From: UBA5239 sp040394635
GTDB lineage: Bacteria > Verrucomicrobiota > Lentisphaeria > Victivallales > Victivallaceae
Direction: 5' to 3'
DNA: 64,000 nucleotides
Assembly: GCA_040394635.1 (NCBI GenBank)
Contig: JBEBRW010000029.1
Location: 1-64,000 of the forward strand
In this document: piece by piece, positions 1-9,037 of the stretch
Layout: every line of letters starts with the position of its first letter
Position numbering within the stretch: position 1 is the first letter of the stretch
Position numbers and translations under genes: made by a program
Notes under the pieces: model-generated
Told to the model about the DNA's origin: nothing
The model's input: only the letters and a program-made list of their open reading frames with translations
Database searches by the model: none

Positions 1-34
1 ACTGCGAAGGGGTTCCGGTTAGCCAGCGTTTTTT

Positions 35-625
35 TCACAAAACGTAGAAGAACCGTTTTATGCGGTATTTCGTCCTCACATCTTTGGCGGCGAAGCCGAT
101 GGCGTCGATCCCGCTCTCGCGGGCGATATAGACGGCCCGGATGCAATGAAATTCCTGTGAGATCACGGTGTAACTCTCCGCACCGAATACATTTTTCGCC
201 CGCACGACCGAATCGAGCGTCCGGAAACCGGCGTAGTCGAGCGTGATATGCTCGTCCGGGATGCCGGCTTTCAGCAATTCCTGGCGCATATCTTCGGGCT
301 CGTTGTATTCGACGCGGCCGTTGTCGCCGGAAACGATGATGCGTTTGATTTTCTTCGCTTCATAGAGCGCCACCGCCGCGTCGATCCGGTTGTAGAAATA
401 GGGGTTCTTGTATTTGCCTTTGGCCAACCGGGAAGTACCCAGCACCAGCCCGACTTCCTGCTCCGGCAGTTGTTCGAGCGAGGTGAACACATCGCCGGAA
501 ACCCGGCTTACCGCCATATTGGCATAGAGCAGCAAAGCCACGGCCAGAATTACGCATATTCCAAGAGCGAGAAGGCTGCGGCGCAGCCATTTGGACCGAA
601 TCAATTTCTTCAACTTCTGCAGCAT
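35..625 (-). CDS. SanA/YdcF-like (DUF218) membrane-anchored protein
   Basis: This is a 196-aa protein with one N-terminal membrane segment (about residues 14-36) followed by a DUF218 domain. Family features seen are VGLVLGTS near residue 60, IKRIIVSGDNG near 95 and VISQEFHCIRAVYIARESGI near 155. SanA/YdcF proteins are envelope proteins tied to barrier function; the exact reaction is unsettled. The gene starts 15 bases after the stop of the secreted protein encoded at 641-1696, so the two are probably cotranscribed. The protein ends at YRIKRFFYVL, earlier than SanA proteins I recall, which run on with about 20-30 more residues. An adjacent frame stays open past this stop to the window edge, so a small frameshift is possible. 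The family call is good; the exact role is not known. Confidence 0.8.
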   Translation of the reverse strand: MLQKLKKLIRSKWLRRSLLALGICVILAVALLLYANMAVSRVSGDVFTSLEQLPEQEVGLVLGTSRLAKGKYKNPYFYNRIDAAVALYEAKKIKRIIVSGDNGRVEYNEPEDMRQELLKAGIPDEHITLDYAGFRTLDSVVRAKNVFGAESYTVISQEFHCIRAVYIARESGIDAIGFAAKDVRTKYRIKRFFYVL

Positions 626-640
626 AGTGAATCCCGGAAA

Positions 641-1696
641 TTATTTGGCGGTGACGGATACTTTGCCCAGGAACACTTCGCCCTCGCCGCTGCCGGCGGG
701 GAAATCAATGGAGAAACCGGCCAGTTTCACCGGGAAGTCCAACTTGTGATCTTTGTCGCCGCCCCAATGCGAGGCTTTCTGAATGCCTTCGCCCGTGATC
801 CGGAGCGGAAGGGTATGCCAGCCTGGTGCAAGGGGTTGTTTCGGCAGGATGTTGAATTGGAAAATTTCGCCGTCGGCATCCGCCAGGCGCAGATTGATTT
901 TTCCCGCCCGGGTATTTTCCGTGACGTATATTTCCACCTCGAAGCGGGCCTCGGCAAATTTCTCTACCTGCGGCTGCTTGCCCTGAAACGAAAATTCGAG
1001 ATATTTGGCCGCCCCCGCATTCCACTTGAGCTGAAGCGCCTGTTTGCCGTCCGGCGCGGCAGTGGTTTGGGCCGACTGACGGCGGTCCTGGGCGCTGTTG
1101 ATCGTGACTTTAGTCGTGGCGGCATTGAGCAACAGCTCTCCGGGGGTCAACTCTGCAGGCGTGAAATCGACGCTGCCGACCGACATTTCGCCGGTACCTT
1201 CCGTGGCGGCGAAATCAACGGAGAAACCAGCCAGTTTCACCGGAAAATCGATGGTCCTGTTCTTGTTACCGCCCCAGCTGCTGAAGCCGCCGGCGGCTTT
1301 GATCGTGGCGGAAATCGTCTGCAAGCCGGGCTTCAGGTCACTGGTCGGCAGTTGATACTGGAACGTTTCGCCGGAGCTGTCCGCCAGGCGCAGGTTAAAT
1401 TTCTTGATCTGGAATTTTTCCGGCATGAAAACTTCGACTTTCAGCCCGGCGGATTCGAATTCCGGCAGTGTCGGGCCATTGCGGAAAACCAGTTCGAGGT
1501 ATTTGGCGGCACTGTTATTCCATTTCAGGTTCACCATTTTCCGCCCGTCCGGCGCGGCGCCGAGCTCGGCGGATTGTTGACGCTTGACGGCGTCGCCCAC
1601 CATCAGATCAAGCTTATCCGTCCCGGGATTAATGACTATCGCAGAGAACCCGATAACCGGGGCGAGCAGCGCTCCGCACAAAAGCAATTTTCTCAT
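641..1696 (-). CDS. Secreted protein with two tandem homologous beta-rich domains
   Basis: The 351-aa product has a signal peptide (MRKLLLCGALLAPVIGFSA) and then two copies of one domain of roughly 155 residues (about 25-180 and 190-350). Both copies carry the same landmarks in order: APDG(R/K), LKWN..AAKYLE, KxNLRLAD..GE.FQ, a Trp-Gly-Gly-(N/D)-K segment, and DFPVKLAGFS(V/I)DF. The pattern resembles carbohydrate-binding beta-sandwich modules, but I cannot name a family. A strong AAGGAG lies 7 bases before the ATG. It is probably exported and may bind glycan; no catalytic motif is visible. It lies directly upstream of the SanA-like gene and downstream of an AraC regulator on the same strand. 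Confidence 0.75.
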   Translation of the reverse strand: MRKLLLCGALLAPVIGFSAIVINPGTDKLDLMVGDAVKRQQSAELGAAPDGRKMVNLKWNNSAAKYLELVFRNGPTLPEFESAGLKVEVFMPEKFQIKKFNLRLADSSGETFQYQLPTSDLKPGLQTISATIKAAGGFSSWGGNKNRTIDFPVKLAGFSVDFAATEGTGEMSVGSVDFTPAELTPGELLLNAATTKVTINSAQDRRQSAQTTAAPDGKQALQLKWNAGAAKYLEFSFQGKQPQVEKFAEARFEVEIYVTENTRAGKINLRLADADGEIFQFNILPKQPLAPGWHTLPLRITGEGIQKASHWGGDKDHKLDFPVKLAGFSIDFPAGSGEGEVFLGKVSVTAK

Positions 1697-1766
1697 AATT
1701 TATCTCCTTTTTTCAGCATGACACCAATATAAGTGCGTCCGGAAAAAAGTCAATTTCAAATCGGCA

Positions 1767-2774
1767 TTATAGTTCAAGGTCGCGGCTGCGGCGCCGGTAT
1801 TCGCGCGGGGAGCACTGGAAGTGATTTTTGAACGCAGCGGCGAAGCTCGACATGCTCCCGTATCCCGCGTACTCGGCAATCACATAAATCGACTGGTCCG
1901 ACTCCGCCAGCAGCCGCGCCGCCGTCCGGAGCCGGATATGGAGAATGATGTTCGACGGGGTCGTGTCGTAGATTTTCCGGATCAGCCGGAGAAACGTCGA
2001 AACAGACATGTTCAGTTTGGCCGCGATCTTCTCCAGCGACCAGTCGCCCGAAGGGCTGCGGGCAATCTCCTCCCAGAGTTTTTCCAGCCGCTGTTTGTCC
2101 CCGTATTCGACAGCCTGGTGAAACAGCCCGCGTACCTCGCGATGAAGGTACCCGAGAATCAGGTCGGCATAGCAGGAGGCGAGCCCGGTGGCCCCGGCGA
2201 CGGAGTTTTTCATATTGAACTCCGACATCGAATTTTCCAGCAGGGGGGCATCGGCATAAAAAAAAGGCACCTGACTGTCGGACTGCATCATATCATGCAG
2301 CGGGTACACCTCGGAAATGAAGCCGTCCATGGCGTGAAACAGGTAGTCCAGCGAGGCGGATTTCCCGGCCACCGGACCATCTGAAATAAAATTCCACGAC
2401 TCCAGCGGCAGCAGGTGAAACCAGAAAAACTTCCAGTTCCCACTGCCGGGCACCGGGTGATAACGGTGTTCCTGCCCCGCCGGCGAAAACAGTATCGAAT
2501 ACGGCCCCATGCGCAAAGTCCGCCCCGCGGCGGTAAGCTCCGCCTCGCCCTCCTGCGTAAAAATGACCAGGTGATAATCCGCGATCCGGTGAATCAGGAA
2601 GCCGTTGTCCACGTCGCTGATGCCGCTCATATGGATGCCCGCGGTGCGCAGTTTGATGGTGGAGGAATCCTGCAGGTACAGCGGCAGAAAAAGCTGCCGG
2701 GACCCCGCCGGAATCACCTTGTTCCGGATCTGCCATTTGACTCTGGTATTGCCCTTGCCGTCGTAACTTTCCAT
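1767..2774 (-). CDS. AraC-family transcriptional regulator
   Basis: The 335-aa protein has an N-terminal cupin-like sensor region (about 45-150, with HLVIFTQEGEAELTAAG and SPAGQEHRYHP) and a C-terminal double helix-turn-helix of the AraC type (about 235-330, with LEKIAAKLNMSVSTFLRLIRK and YVIAEYAGYGSMSSFAAAFK..FQCSPREYRR). Such proteins typically activate sugar or glycan genes on ligand binding. It is transcribed away from the pseudopilin/glycoside hydrolase pair at 3051-7294, with 276 bases between, so it is a plausible local regulator of that pair. The ligand cannot be told from sequence. Confidence 0.93.
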   Translation of the reverse strand: MESYDGKGNTRVKWQIRNKVIPAGSRQLFLPLYLQDSSTIKLRTAGIHMSGISDVDNGFLIHRIADYHLVIFTQEGEAELTAAGRTLRMGPYSILFSPAGQEHRYHPVPGSGNWKFFWFHLLPLESWNFISDGPVAGKSASLDYLFHAMDGFISEVYPLHDMMQSDSQVPFFYADAPLLENSMSEFNMKNSVAGATGLASCYADLILGYLHREVRGLFHQAVEYGDKQRLEKLWEEIARSPSGDWSLEKIAAKLNMSVSTFLRLIRKIYDTTPSNIILHIRLRTAARLLAESDQSIYVIAEYAGYGSMSSFAAAFKNHFQCSPREYRRRSRDLEL

Positions 2775-3050
2775 AATTTCCGCAGATTGACGATTTTTCT
2801 ATATTTTTTGAAAAAAGACCGATTTCATTTTAAACCGCAAAGTTGTATAATATAAATACGTCACTGATTAAGATAGTCCGTCAACCGGATTTTGCAAATG
2901 ACAAGGAGACAGGAAAGTGAATACGGAAGCTTTCAGCTCAACCATGTGCGGACGAAATTGAAAATGACGATAATTCTACATTCTTTGAATATCCGGCGAT
3001 ACCATCTTCATCGAAACGATGATATAATATAACAACAAGGAGACATGAAA

Positions 3051-3821
3051 ATGAATAAAAAGAATTTCACACTCATTGAGCTGCTGGTCGTGATTGCGAT
3101 CATCGCAATCCTGGCGGCCATGCTGCTGCCGGCATTGAACAAGGCCCGGGAGCGTGCCCACAAAATCAGCTGCACCTCCAACCAGAAGCAGATACTCAGT
3201 GCGATTTTGTTGTATTCCACCAATAACGAAGATTATCTGCCACTGTCGCACTCCGGTCCGTACGATGGCTGGCGGCGCTGGTATGTGAGGCTCGGCGAAT
3301 ACCTGAATTATAATACAGGTGTGGAAGCGAGCTGGAAAACCGCGAAAGTCCTCCGCTGTCCCTCGAATACGCTGAATTATTACACCTCGGCAAGCGAAAC
3401 CCCGGCCATGACCAATGTTTCCGCGGACTGGGGAACCCGCGCCAACGCCGCGCTTAGTAATTATGCTTATAACATGAAATGCGGTTATATCGAATACTGG
3501 ACCGCCGGCACGACCTGGCACAAGGCTTACGCTCCGATCAAAGTCACCCGCGTCAAACGCCCCGCCAGCGCGGTATTGCTGGTCGACGGCGTGGGCGCCA
3601 TGGCGCCGTCCGCCGGATTCCTCGGCCAGTTTGAACATTACACCTCTGCCACGGACAGCCACAATGGCAGGATGTATACGCCCAACCTGAAACATGTCGA
3701 GTTCCGACATGCCAATACCACTAATTTCGGCTGCGTCGACGGGCATGTCGCCTCCTGCGAACGGCTCTGGGGGCTGGAAGACGACTACATGAAATGGACC
3801 AACGATATCAACACGAATTAA
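3051..3821 (+). CDS. Pseudopilin with prepilin-type N-terminal cleavage/methylation signal
   Basis: The product has a class III signal, KKN-F-TLIELLVVIAIIAILAAMLLPAL, where cleavage before F and the following E are the prepilin peptidase/methylation signature. A roughly 220-residue extracellular part follows, ending in the VDGHVAS-type segment common in DUF1559-like proteins of Planctomycetes and Lentisphaerae. Start choice: AAGGAG at 3037-3042 is only 2 bases from the ATG at 3045 but 8 bases from the ATG at 3051, so 3051 is preferred (256 aa). A TATAAT lies at 3023-3028 without a good -35. The next gene begins 11 bases after the stop, so the pair is probably one operon. Its role in export or surface display is inference. 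Confidence 0.9.
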   Translation: MNKKNFTLIELLVVIAIIAILAAMLLPALNKARERAHKISCTSNQKQILSAILLYSTNNEDYLPLSHSGPYDGWRRWYVRLGEYLNYNTGVEASWKTAKVLRCPSNTLNYYTSASETPAMTNVSADWGTRANAALSNYAYNMKCGYIEYWTAGTTWHKAYAPIKVTRVKRPASAVLLVDGVGAMAPSAGFLGQFEHYTSATDSHNGRMYTPNLKHVEFRHANTTNFGCVDGHVASCERLWGLEDDYMKWTNDINTN

Positions 3822-3832
3822 AGGGCAGGAAT

Positions 3833-6800
3833 ATGCTGAAATTATTACTTTTTCCGGTTATCGCTTTACTGATGGTTTCCCTGACCGCCGAGGATGATCT
3901 GGCCCGGAACGGATCATTTGAGCAGGGCTTTAAAAATTGGGATTATCCGCACTGGGAGCGGAAACCGGAACCGGGACGCATCACCACGGAAAATATTTAT
4001 GGCGGTAAATTCGCCTACGAGATGACTCAGGCCGAAGAGGGGTCAAATTATATTTACACGTCGCTGCAGGTTAAGCCGGAAACCAGTTATCAGCTGACCA
4101 TGTATCTGCGGGCCGAAGGGATGCCGGAGCGGGATGCCGTGCTGCGCCTGTTACGCTTCCGGAAAAAGGCGGATGGCAAAAGCGAAACACGCGGTTATGT
4201 CGATCTCCCGCCGGGGAGCGGAGTGAATTCCTTGATCGTCACCGGCGGCAGCCATCCCTGGAAAAAGTACGAACTTTATCTCGACGAAAGTTGTTTCCCG
4301 GCGGATATCAGTCATGTCAACCTGATTCTGTCCCGCAAGGAAAACAGCAAGGGTATTCTTGGGGTGGACGAGGTTTCCTTCCGGGCGGTGCCCAGGCAGG
4401 AAAAAGCACAGGCAGCGGTACCGGCGCAGGCTAATTTATGGCCCGGCGACAGTTCGTTCGAAACTTCAGCCTGGCCGTTCAGTTTACCGCGTGACCGCTC
4501 CGAGCATTTCCACGGGGAATACTCGTTGCGCCTTGACCCGGAGGTACGCGAATCCAGTTTCCACTATCTGGTCAATGTCATGAATTCGGCACAACCTTAT
4601 ACCGTCAGTTTTTATGCGCGCGCCTCTGCGCCGTGCAACTTGGAATTCGTGGCCAAAAACGAGTATTACCAGACGAGCGGGCGCAAGATATTTCCGCTGG
4701 GGCCCGAGTGGCGGCTTTGCTCGTTGCCGCTTTCCGCCAATCACGGCCGCAGCCTGGCGCTCCAGCTCGAGCGGCAGGGAGAAGCCACCGTACATCTGGA
4801 CAGTTTTTCATTGACGGAAGGAGCCGGGGCCCCGAATGCTTTCGCCGCGGTTCCCGAGCTTGCACTGGGAGTAGCGGAAAGTGAAGAACCATTGGAAATT
4901 TACTTCACGGGGACCGCTCCGGTTGAACGCTCGGTGGCGCTTCGCAATAACAGCAGAAGTGAAAAACAGTTTGAGCTGGAGATCGGTCTCGACGCCCCTT
5001 TTCAGGAGCGCCGGGAAATCGCCCGGCGCAAACTTAAACTCGCGCCCGGGGCCCGGTTTGACGAAAAATTTACCATCCTGCCCGAGCGTATTCAGGGATA
5101 CTATGTAATCCGTCTTGCCGCGATTGATTCAAATGGCGGCAAAATGGAAGCCTCCAGCCCGTTCACGGTGACGGCGCCGCCGCTGCCGCCGGACGAGGAG
5201 TCGATGTTTGGCCTGCATAACGGCAATTACGACGCTTACCGCCGCATCGGGATGTCTTTTGTGCGTCATTTCCGCAATTGGAGCTTCTGGCCGTACCGGG
5301 ACGGAAAATATGTCGTTGACGACGACAGCACCAGTATTTTCAATCTGAAACGTCCGTTTCAGCCCTATGGTATTCACCACATGGAAACCCTGTTTGTGGC
5401 GGAAGCTCCCCCGCGGTTGAAGAAGAAAGATGATCCGAACGTTCCGTTTGAAGAAATGGCAAAATATGTTGATGCCATGGTGGAGGCAACCCGCGGTACT
5501 TCGCGTTATTACGAAATCGAAAATGAACCGCATTTGATATTTCCGACGGTATTCCGCACGGATCTTTTGAGTTCGGCCAAAATCTACGCCGGGCTCGTGA
5601 ACCAGCTGGCGCCCCGCATTCGCAAGCTTAATCCGAAGGCGAAAATCATGGCGGCCGGGGTCGGGCTCCGAGGGGATTCCAACTTCGATTTCATCCGGAC
5701 TGTGCTGGAGATTGCCGGCAAGGAAATCGACATTCTGCCGATTCATCCATATGCCGGAGCCCGCTATATCAACGCGGAATTCAGCGACATCGGCCCGGAT
5801 GATATCGACACCTATGCCCGGACCCTCAAGCTGCGCGAAATGATTCGCGGCATGGGATTCGATCAGGACATCTGGTTCGGTGAAGTCGGCTGGGCGCTCG
5901 ATGTCAACGAGGATTACCTGAGCGACAGCGCCATTCGCCAGGCCGCATATCTCTCGCGGCTGATGCTGCTGTCCAAGGCTGCCGGAGTCAAGAAAGTATT
6001 GTATTTCCTCGGCGATCACCATATCGAGAAAATCAAGTTTTATTACGGTATATGGCGGGTCAAGCGCCCCTTGCCGGCGACACTGGCTTACGCCGCCAGC
6101 GCACAGTTTCTGGAAGGGAGTACGTTTGGTGAAATGATCCTGGATTCCGATATCCATGTGTTTACCTATCGCGACCGCGATGGCAAAATTTTCGCTGCGC
6201 TGTGGCTCTCGGGCAATCACAAAGCGAAGGCGCGGCTTGCAATATCCCCGGACCGTGTGGAGCTGCGCGATCTTTTTAATCGTCCAGTTCAGCTGAACGG
6301 TAAATCGCTGGAAATCGAATTAAGCGGTAATCCGGTTTATTTGATGGCCGCCGGGATTCCGGAACAGGAGTTTGTGAAGGCCCTGAAAGATGCCAAATAC
6401 GATTTGCCGCCGGTAAAAATCGGCTGGCAGCTGGAGCGTGTCGATCAACTTGTGGTAACGCTCGAAAATCTGCGAACCGTAGCCCTGCAAGGTGAATTTC
6501 AGGTGGAAAAACTCAATGACGGTCTCCGCCAATTTTCACTGGCCCCGGGCGAAAGCGCCCGCCTGCGTTTCCAGTTGCCGGAGCGCCCCGGACAGCGCAC
6601 GTTTCGCCTGACGGGAAAAAGCAACCAGGGTGAATTTTCCAGTGAATACCACATCGAGCTGCTTTCCTGTCCACAATTCACGCCGCAATTCGACGCCGCC
6701 CGGCAGCTTCCGTCGACCGGCCGGCTGCCGGCGATGCGGGACCGGACCTTCCTGCTGCCGAATGACCCCGGCAATGGCTGGGACGGCCCGCAGAACCTGA

Positions 6801-7294
6801 GCGTGGAAAGCAGCATTTGTTACGACATGGAAAATCTTTACCTCTTTGCCGATGTGCGCGACGATGTTCATTATCAAACTCAAAAACCGGGCTCCCTCTG
6901 GCGCGACGATGCCATACAGCTGGGCATCGACACCAGGGCGAACGCTTTGCCCGGCGTCTACACCTATGCCGCCGATGATTACGAATTCGGCTTCGCGCTG
7001 GCTGCCGACGGTTCCCCGCAGAAAGAGCTGACCTACGTTTATGAATTGGGCCGGGCCAAAGAGATTCTGGAGGAAGTGCGCTTCTCCGCTTCCCGCCAAG
7101 GCGACATTACGGCTTACCGGATTGCGATTCCCTGGAAAACCCTGCAGGTGAAACCGGAAAAAGGGATGGTTTTCGGCCTGAATTTCATCGTCAACGACAA
7201 TGACGGTCATGGGGCGCGTTTCTATATGGGACTCACGCCGGGCATCGTCGAGGTCAAGAATCCCTATACGTACCGCAAGTTCACCTTGGATTAA
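3833..7294 (+). CDS. Secreted multidomain clan GH-A glycoside hydrolase
   Basis: This 1153-aa secreted protein starts at the ATG at 3833, where a signal peptide (MLKLLLFPVIALLMVSLTA) follows an upstream AGGA; an in-frame ATG at 3794 would lie inside the previous gene. Order of domains: two CBM4/9-like modules (about 18-185 and 200-345, first one NGSFEQGFKNWD), an Ig-like linker, a TIM barrel (about 455-770) and a CBM9-like C-terminal module (about 970-1150, IAIPWKTLQVKPEKG). The barrel carries the clan GH-A catalytic pair: acid/base Glu about 565 in ENEP and a candidate nucleophile Glu about 684 in FGEVGW. It resembles GH39-type enzymes but the substrate is unknown. Its stop overlaps the stop of convergent rtcR by 3 bases. 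Confidence 0.87.
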   Translation: MLKLLLFPVIALLMVSLTAEDDLARNGSFEQGFKNWDYPHWERKPEPGRITTENIYGGKFAYEMTQAEEGSNYIYTSLQVKPETSYQLTMYLRAEGMPERDAVLRLLRFRKKADGKSETRGYVDLPPGSGVNSLIVTGGSHPWKKYELYLDESCFPADISHVNLILSRKENSKGILGVDEVSFRAVPRQEKAQAAVPAQANLWPGDSSFETSAWPFSLPRDRSEHFHGEYSLRLDPEVRESSFHYLVNVMNSAQPYTVSFYARASAPCNLEFVAKNEYYQTSGRKIFPLGPEWRLCSLPLSANHGRSLALQLERQGEATVHLDSFSLTEGAGAPNAFAAVPELALGVAESEEPLEIYFTGTAPVERSVALRNNSRSEKQFELEIGLDAPFQERREIARRKLKLAPGARFDEKFTILPERIQGYYVIRLAAIDSNGGKMEASSPFTVTAPPLPPDEESMFGLHNGNYDAYRRIGMSFVRHFRNWSFWPYRDGKYVVDDDSTSIFNLKRPFQPYGIHHMETLFVAEAPPRLKKKDDPNVPFEEMAKYVDAMVEATRGTSRYYEIENEPHLIFPTVFRTDLLSSAKIYAGLVNQLAPRIRKLNPKAKIMAAGVGLRGDSNFDFIRTVLEIAGKEIDILPIHPYAGARYINAEFSDIGPDDIDTYARTLKLREMIRGMGFDQDIWFGEVGWALDVNEDYLSDSAIRQAAYLSRLMLLSKAAGVKKVLYFLGDHHIEKIKFYYGIWRVKRPLPATLAYAASAQFLEGSTFGEMILDSDIHVFTYRDRDGKIFAALWLSGNHKAKARLAISPDRVELRDLFNRPVQLNGKSLEIELSGNPVYLMAAGIPEQEFVKALKDAKYDLPPVKIGWQLERVDQLVVTLENLRTVALQGEFQVEKLNDGLRQFSLAPGESARLRFQLPERPGQRTFRLTGKSNQGEFSSEYHIELLSCPQFTPQFDAARQLPSTGRLPAMRDRTFLLPNDPGNGWDGPQNLSVESSICYDMENLYLFADVRDDVHYQTQKPGSLWRDDAIQLGIDTRANALPGVYTYAADDYEFGFALAADGSPQKELTYVYELGRAKEILEEVRFSASRQGDITAYRIAIPWKTLQVKPEKGMVFGLNFIVNDNDGHGARFYMGLTPGIVEVKNPYTYRKFTLD

Positions 7295-8865
7295 GCCTTG
7301 AGCTGATCCCAGGTCAGGTCGAATTTCGCCAGGTATTTGCGCAGGCGGTCGCTGTCGTTGACCGAGGCCCTCTCGCGGCGCGAGGCGGCAAAAAGACGGC
7401 GGCCCGCCTCCGACAAACTGCGCGATTTGCGGCAGACGCCGATCACCTCTTTCAATTGCGAGAGATCGAATAAATCGATGCGTTCGGCATAATCGACGCC
7501 GAGCAGTTCCGTCAGTTCCGCATCCTTTTCGCCGCCGCCGGGACGCGACAAGCGCTTGATTTCGCCTTCCACCGTATTCAAATCGATACGGCCGGAAGGG
7601 GCCAGCGTCGCCATGCGCGTCATGGCCGCGTTCAGCTCGCGGAAGTTCGACCGCCACAGCGCCGCCGGGCTCATGCCGAACGCCAGAAACGCCTGCCGTG
7701 CCTCGCGGTTGAACGTCACACGTCGGCCGGTTTTGATACAGAATTGCTCGAGCTCATAATCGAGGTTCGGCTCGATGTCTTCGCGGCGCTCCGCCAACCC
7801 CGGCAAATGAAAACTCCAGAGGTCGATTCGCGCCAGCAGGTCCTCGCGAAAACGGCCGTTCTCCACTGCCGCCGCCAGGTCGCGGTTCGTGCCGCAGATC
7901 AGTTGAAACGAGCTCGAATCCTCCCGGTCGGAGCCCAGCGGCAGGAAAATGCCGTCCTCGATCGCCCGCAGCAGCATGGCCTGTTCGTCCAGGCCGAGCT
8001 CGCCGATTTCATCCAGAAACAGGATACCGCCGTGCGCCTCCTTCAGCAGTCCGTGACGGTCCTTGACGGCCCCGGTAAATGCGCCTTTTACGTGCCCGAA
8101 CAGCGCCGACATGGCGGCGTCGCCCCGCAGCGTGGCGCAGTTCACTTCGACGAATTTGCCCTGCAGCTGGCGGTTCTGCAATTTCAGCTCGTAAATGCGC
8201 CGCGCCAACTGCGACTTGCCCGCGCCGGTGGGCCCGGTCAACAGGATCGGCTCAATGGAGTGAATCGCCACCTTTTCGATGGTCTCGATCAAGGCGTTGA
8301 ACTGTTTATTGCGCGTGGCGATGCCGGATTTCAGGAATTCCAGGTCGTCGCGGTGCTCCTTTTCGAAACGCTTTGCCAGCAGGTCGTACTGCGAAAGATC
8401 GAGGTCGATCAGGTTGTACCCGCCCTGCGGGCTGCGCCCGGGATGCGTCTGGATCAGCCGCCCCGGCAGATGGTTCGACTCGGTCAGCAGGAACAGGCAA
8501 ATCTGCGCCACGTGGGTGCCGGTGGTGATGTGGACATAATACTCGTTGTCGTCCGTATCGAAATCCATCCCGCGGCTGAAATCGTAGAGCTTGCCGTACA
8601 CTTCCTCGAAGTTCCACGGATCGTCGAAATCGACCTGCTCCAGGATGATCTCGGTTTCCGGTGACACCGTCTGAATGTCGCGCACCACTTCGCAGACCAG
8701 TTTCCGGTAGCGCTCCTGATACAGCAGGTGATAGCGGTCGAACTGCAAATCCTCCTGCATCGCCAGCGCCACCGAGGGCCGCCACGATTCCCAGCGCTTC
8801 GGTCCATTGCCATGATTATCCAGCGTACTGCCCAGAAGTGAAATTAATATATTCATTTCTATCAT
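7291..8865 (-). CDS. rtcR: RtcR, sigma-54-dependent activator of the RNA repair operon
   Basis: The protein has an N-terminal CARF (CRISPR-associated Rossmann) sensor domain (about 5-170, with YYVHITTGTHVAQICLFLL) and a central AAA+ domain with Walker A GPTGAGKS, the sigma-54-contacting GAFTGA loop and the FLDEIGEL Walker B. A short DNA-binding C-terminus holds SLSEAGRRLFAASR...NDSDRLRKYLA. It matches E. coli RtcR along its whole length. RtcR activates rtcBA with sigma-54 RNA polymerase when its CARF domain senses an RNA damage signal. It is divergent from the rtc genes, which carry a consensus -24/-12 promoter. Start at 8865 or at the ATG at 8856 (MNILISLLGS); neither has a strong ribosome site. 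Confidence 0.96.
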   Translation of the reverse strand: MIEMNILISLLGSTLDNHGNGPKRWESWRPSVALAMQEDLQFDRYHLLYQERYRKLVCEVVRDIQTVSPETEIILEQVDFDDPWNFEEVYGKLYDFSRGMDFDTDDNEYYVHITTGTHVAQICLFLLTESNHLPGRLIQTHPGRSPQGGYNLIDLDLSQYDLLAKRFEKEHRDDLEFLKSGIATRNKQFNALIETIEKVAIHSIEPILLTGPTGAGKSQLARRIYELKLQNRQLQGKFVEVNCATLRGDAAMSALFGHVKGAFTGAVKDRHGLLKEAHGGILFLDEIGELGLDEQAMLLRAIEDGIFLPLGSDREDSSSFQLICGTNRDLAAAVENGRFREDLLARIDLWSFHLPGLAERREDIEPNLDYELEQFCIKTGRRVTFNREARQAFLAFGMSPAALWRSNFRELNAAMTRMATLAPSGRIDLNTVEGEIKRLSRPGGGEKDAELTELLGVDYAERIDLFDLSQLKEVIGVCRKSRSLSEAGRRLFAASRRERASVNDSDRLRKYLAKFDLTWDQLKA

Positions 8866-8870
8866 CTTTT

Positions 8871-8882
8871 ATAAAATTTTAT
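8871..8882. promoter_or_regulatory. 12-bp perfect palindrome between rtcR and the rtc operon
   Basis: The sequence ATAAAATTTTAT is its own reverse complement and lies about 100 bases upstream of the sigma-54 promoter, a suitable distance for an enhancer-type activator site. It could equally be an AT-rich promoter element of rtcR. Assignment as an RtcR site is inference. Confidence 0.25.
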
Positions 8883-8982
8883 CAATATTTATTATAACCG
8901 GTTTTTCGAGAAATGCAACAGCCAAGTCATCAAAATCCATTTCTGAGGCGAGAAAATAAATTTTTCACGATTTCAAAAAAGT

Positions 8983-9000
8983 TGGCACGGGTATTGCTTT
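8983..9000 (+). promoter_or_regulatory. Sigma-54 (-24/-12) promoter of the rtc operon
   Basis: TGGCAC at 8983-8988, five bases, then TTGCTTT at 8994-9000 matches the sigma-54 consensus TGGCAC-N5-TTGCW exactly. It precedes the first rtc operon gene by about 40 bases and sits next to a gene for a sigma-54 activator, so the assignment is firm. Confidence 0.93.
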
Positions 9001-9037
9001 ATAATTTGGCAACACAGTTTTTAAGGAGGACTGGAAA

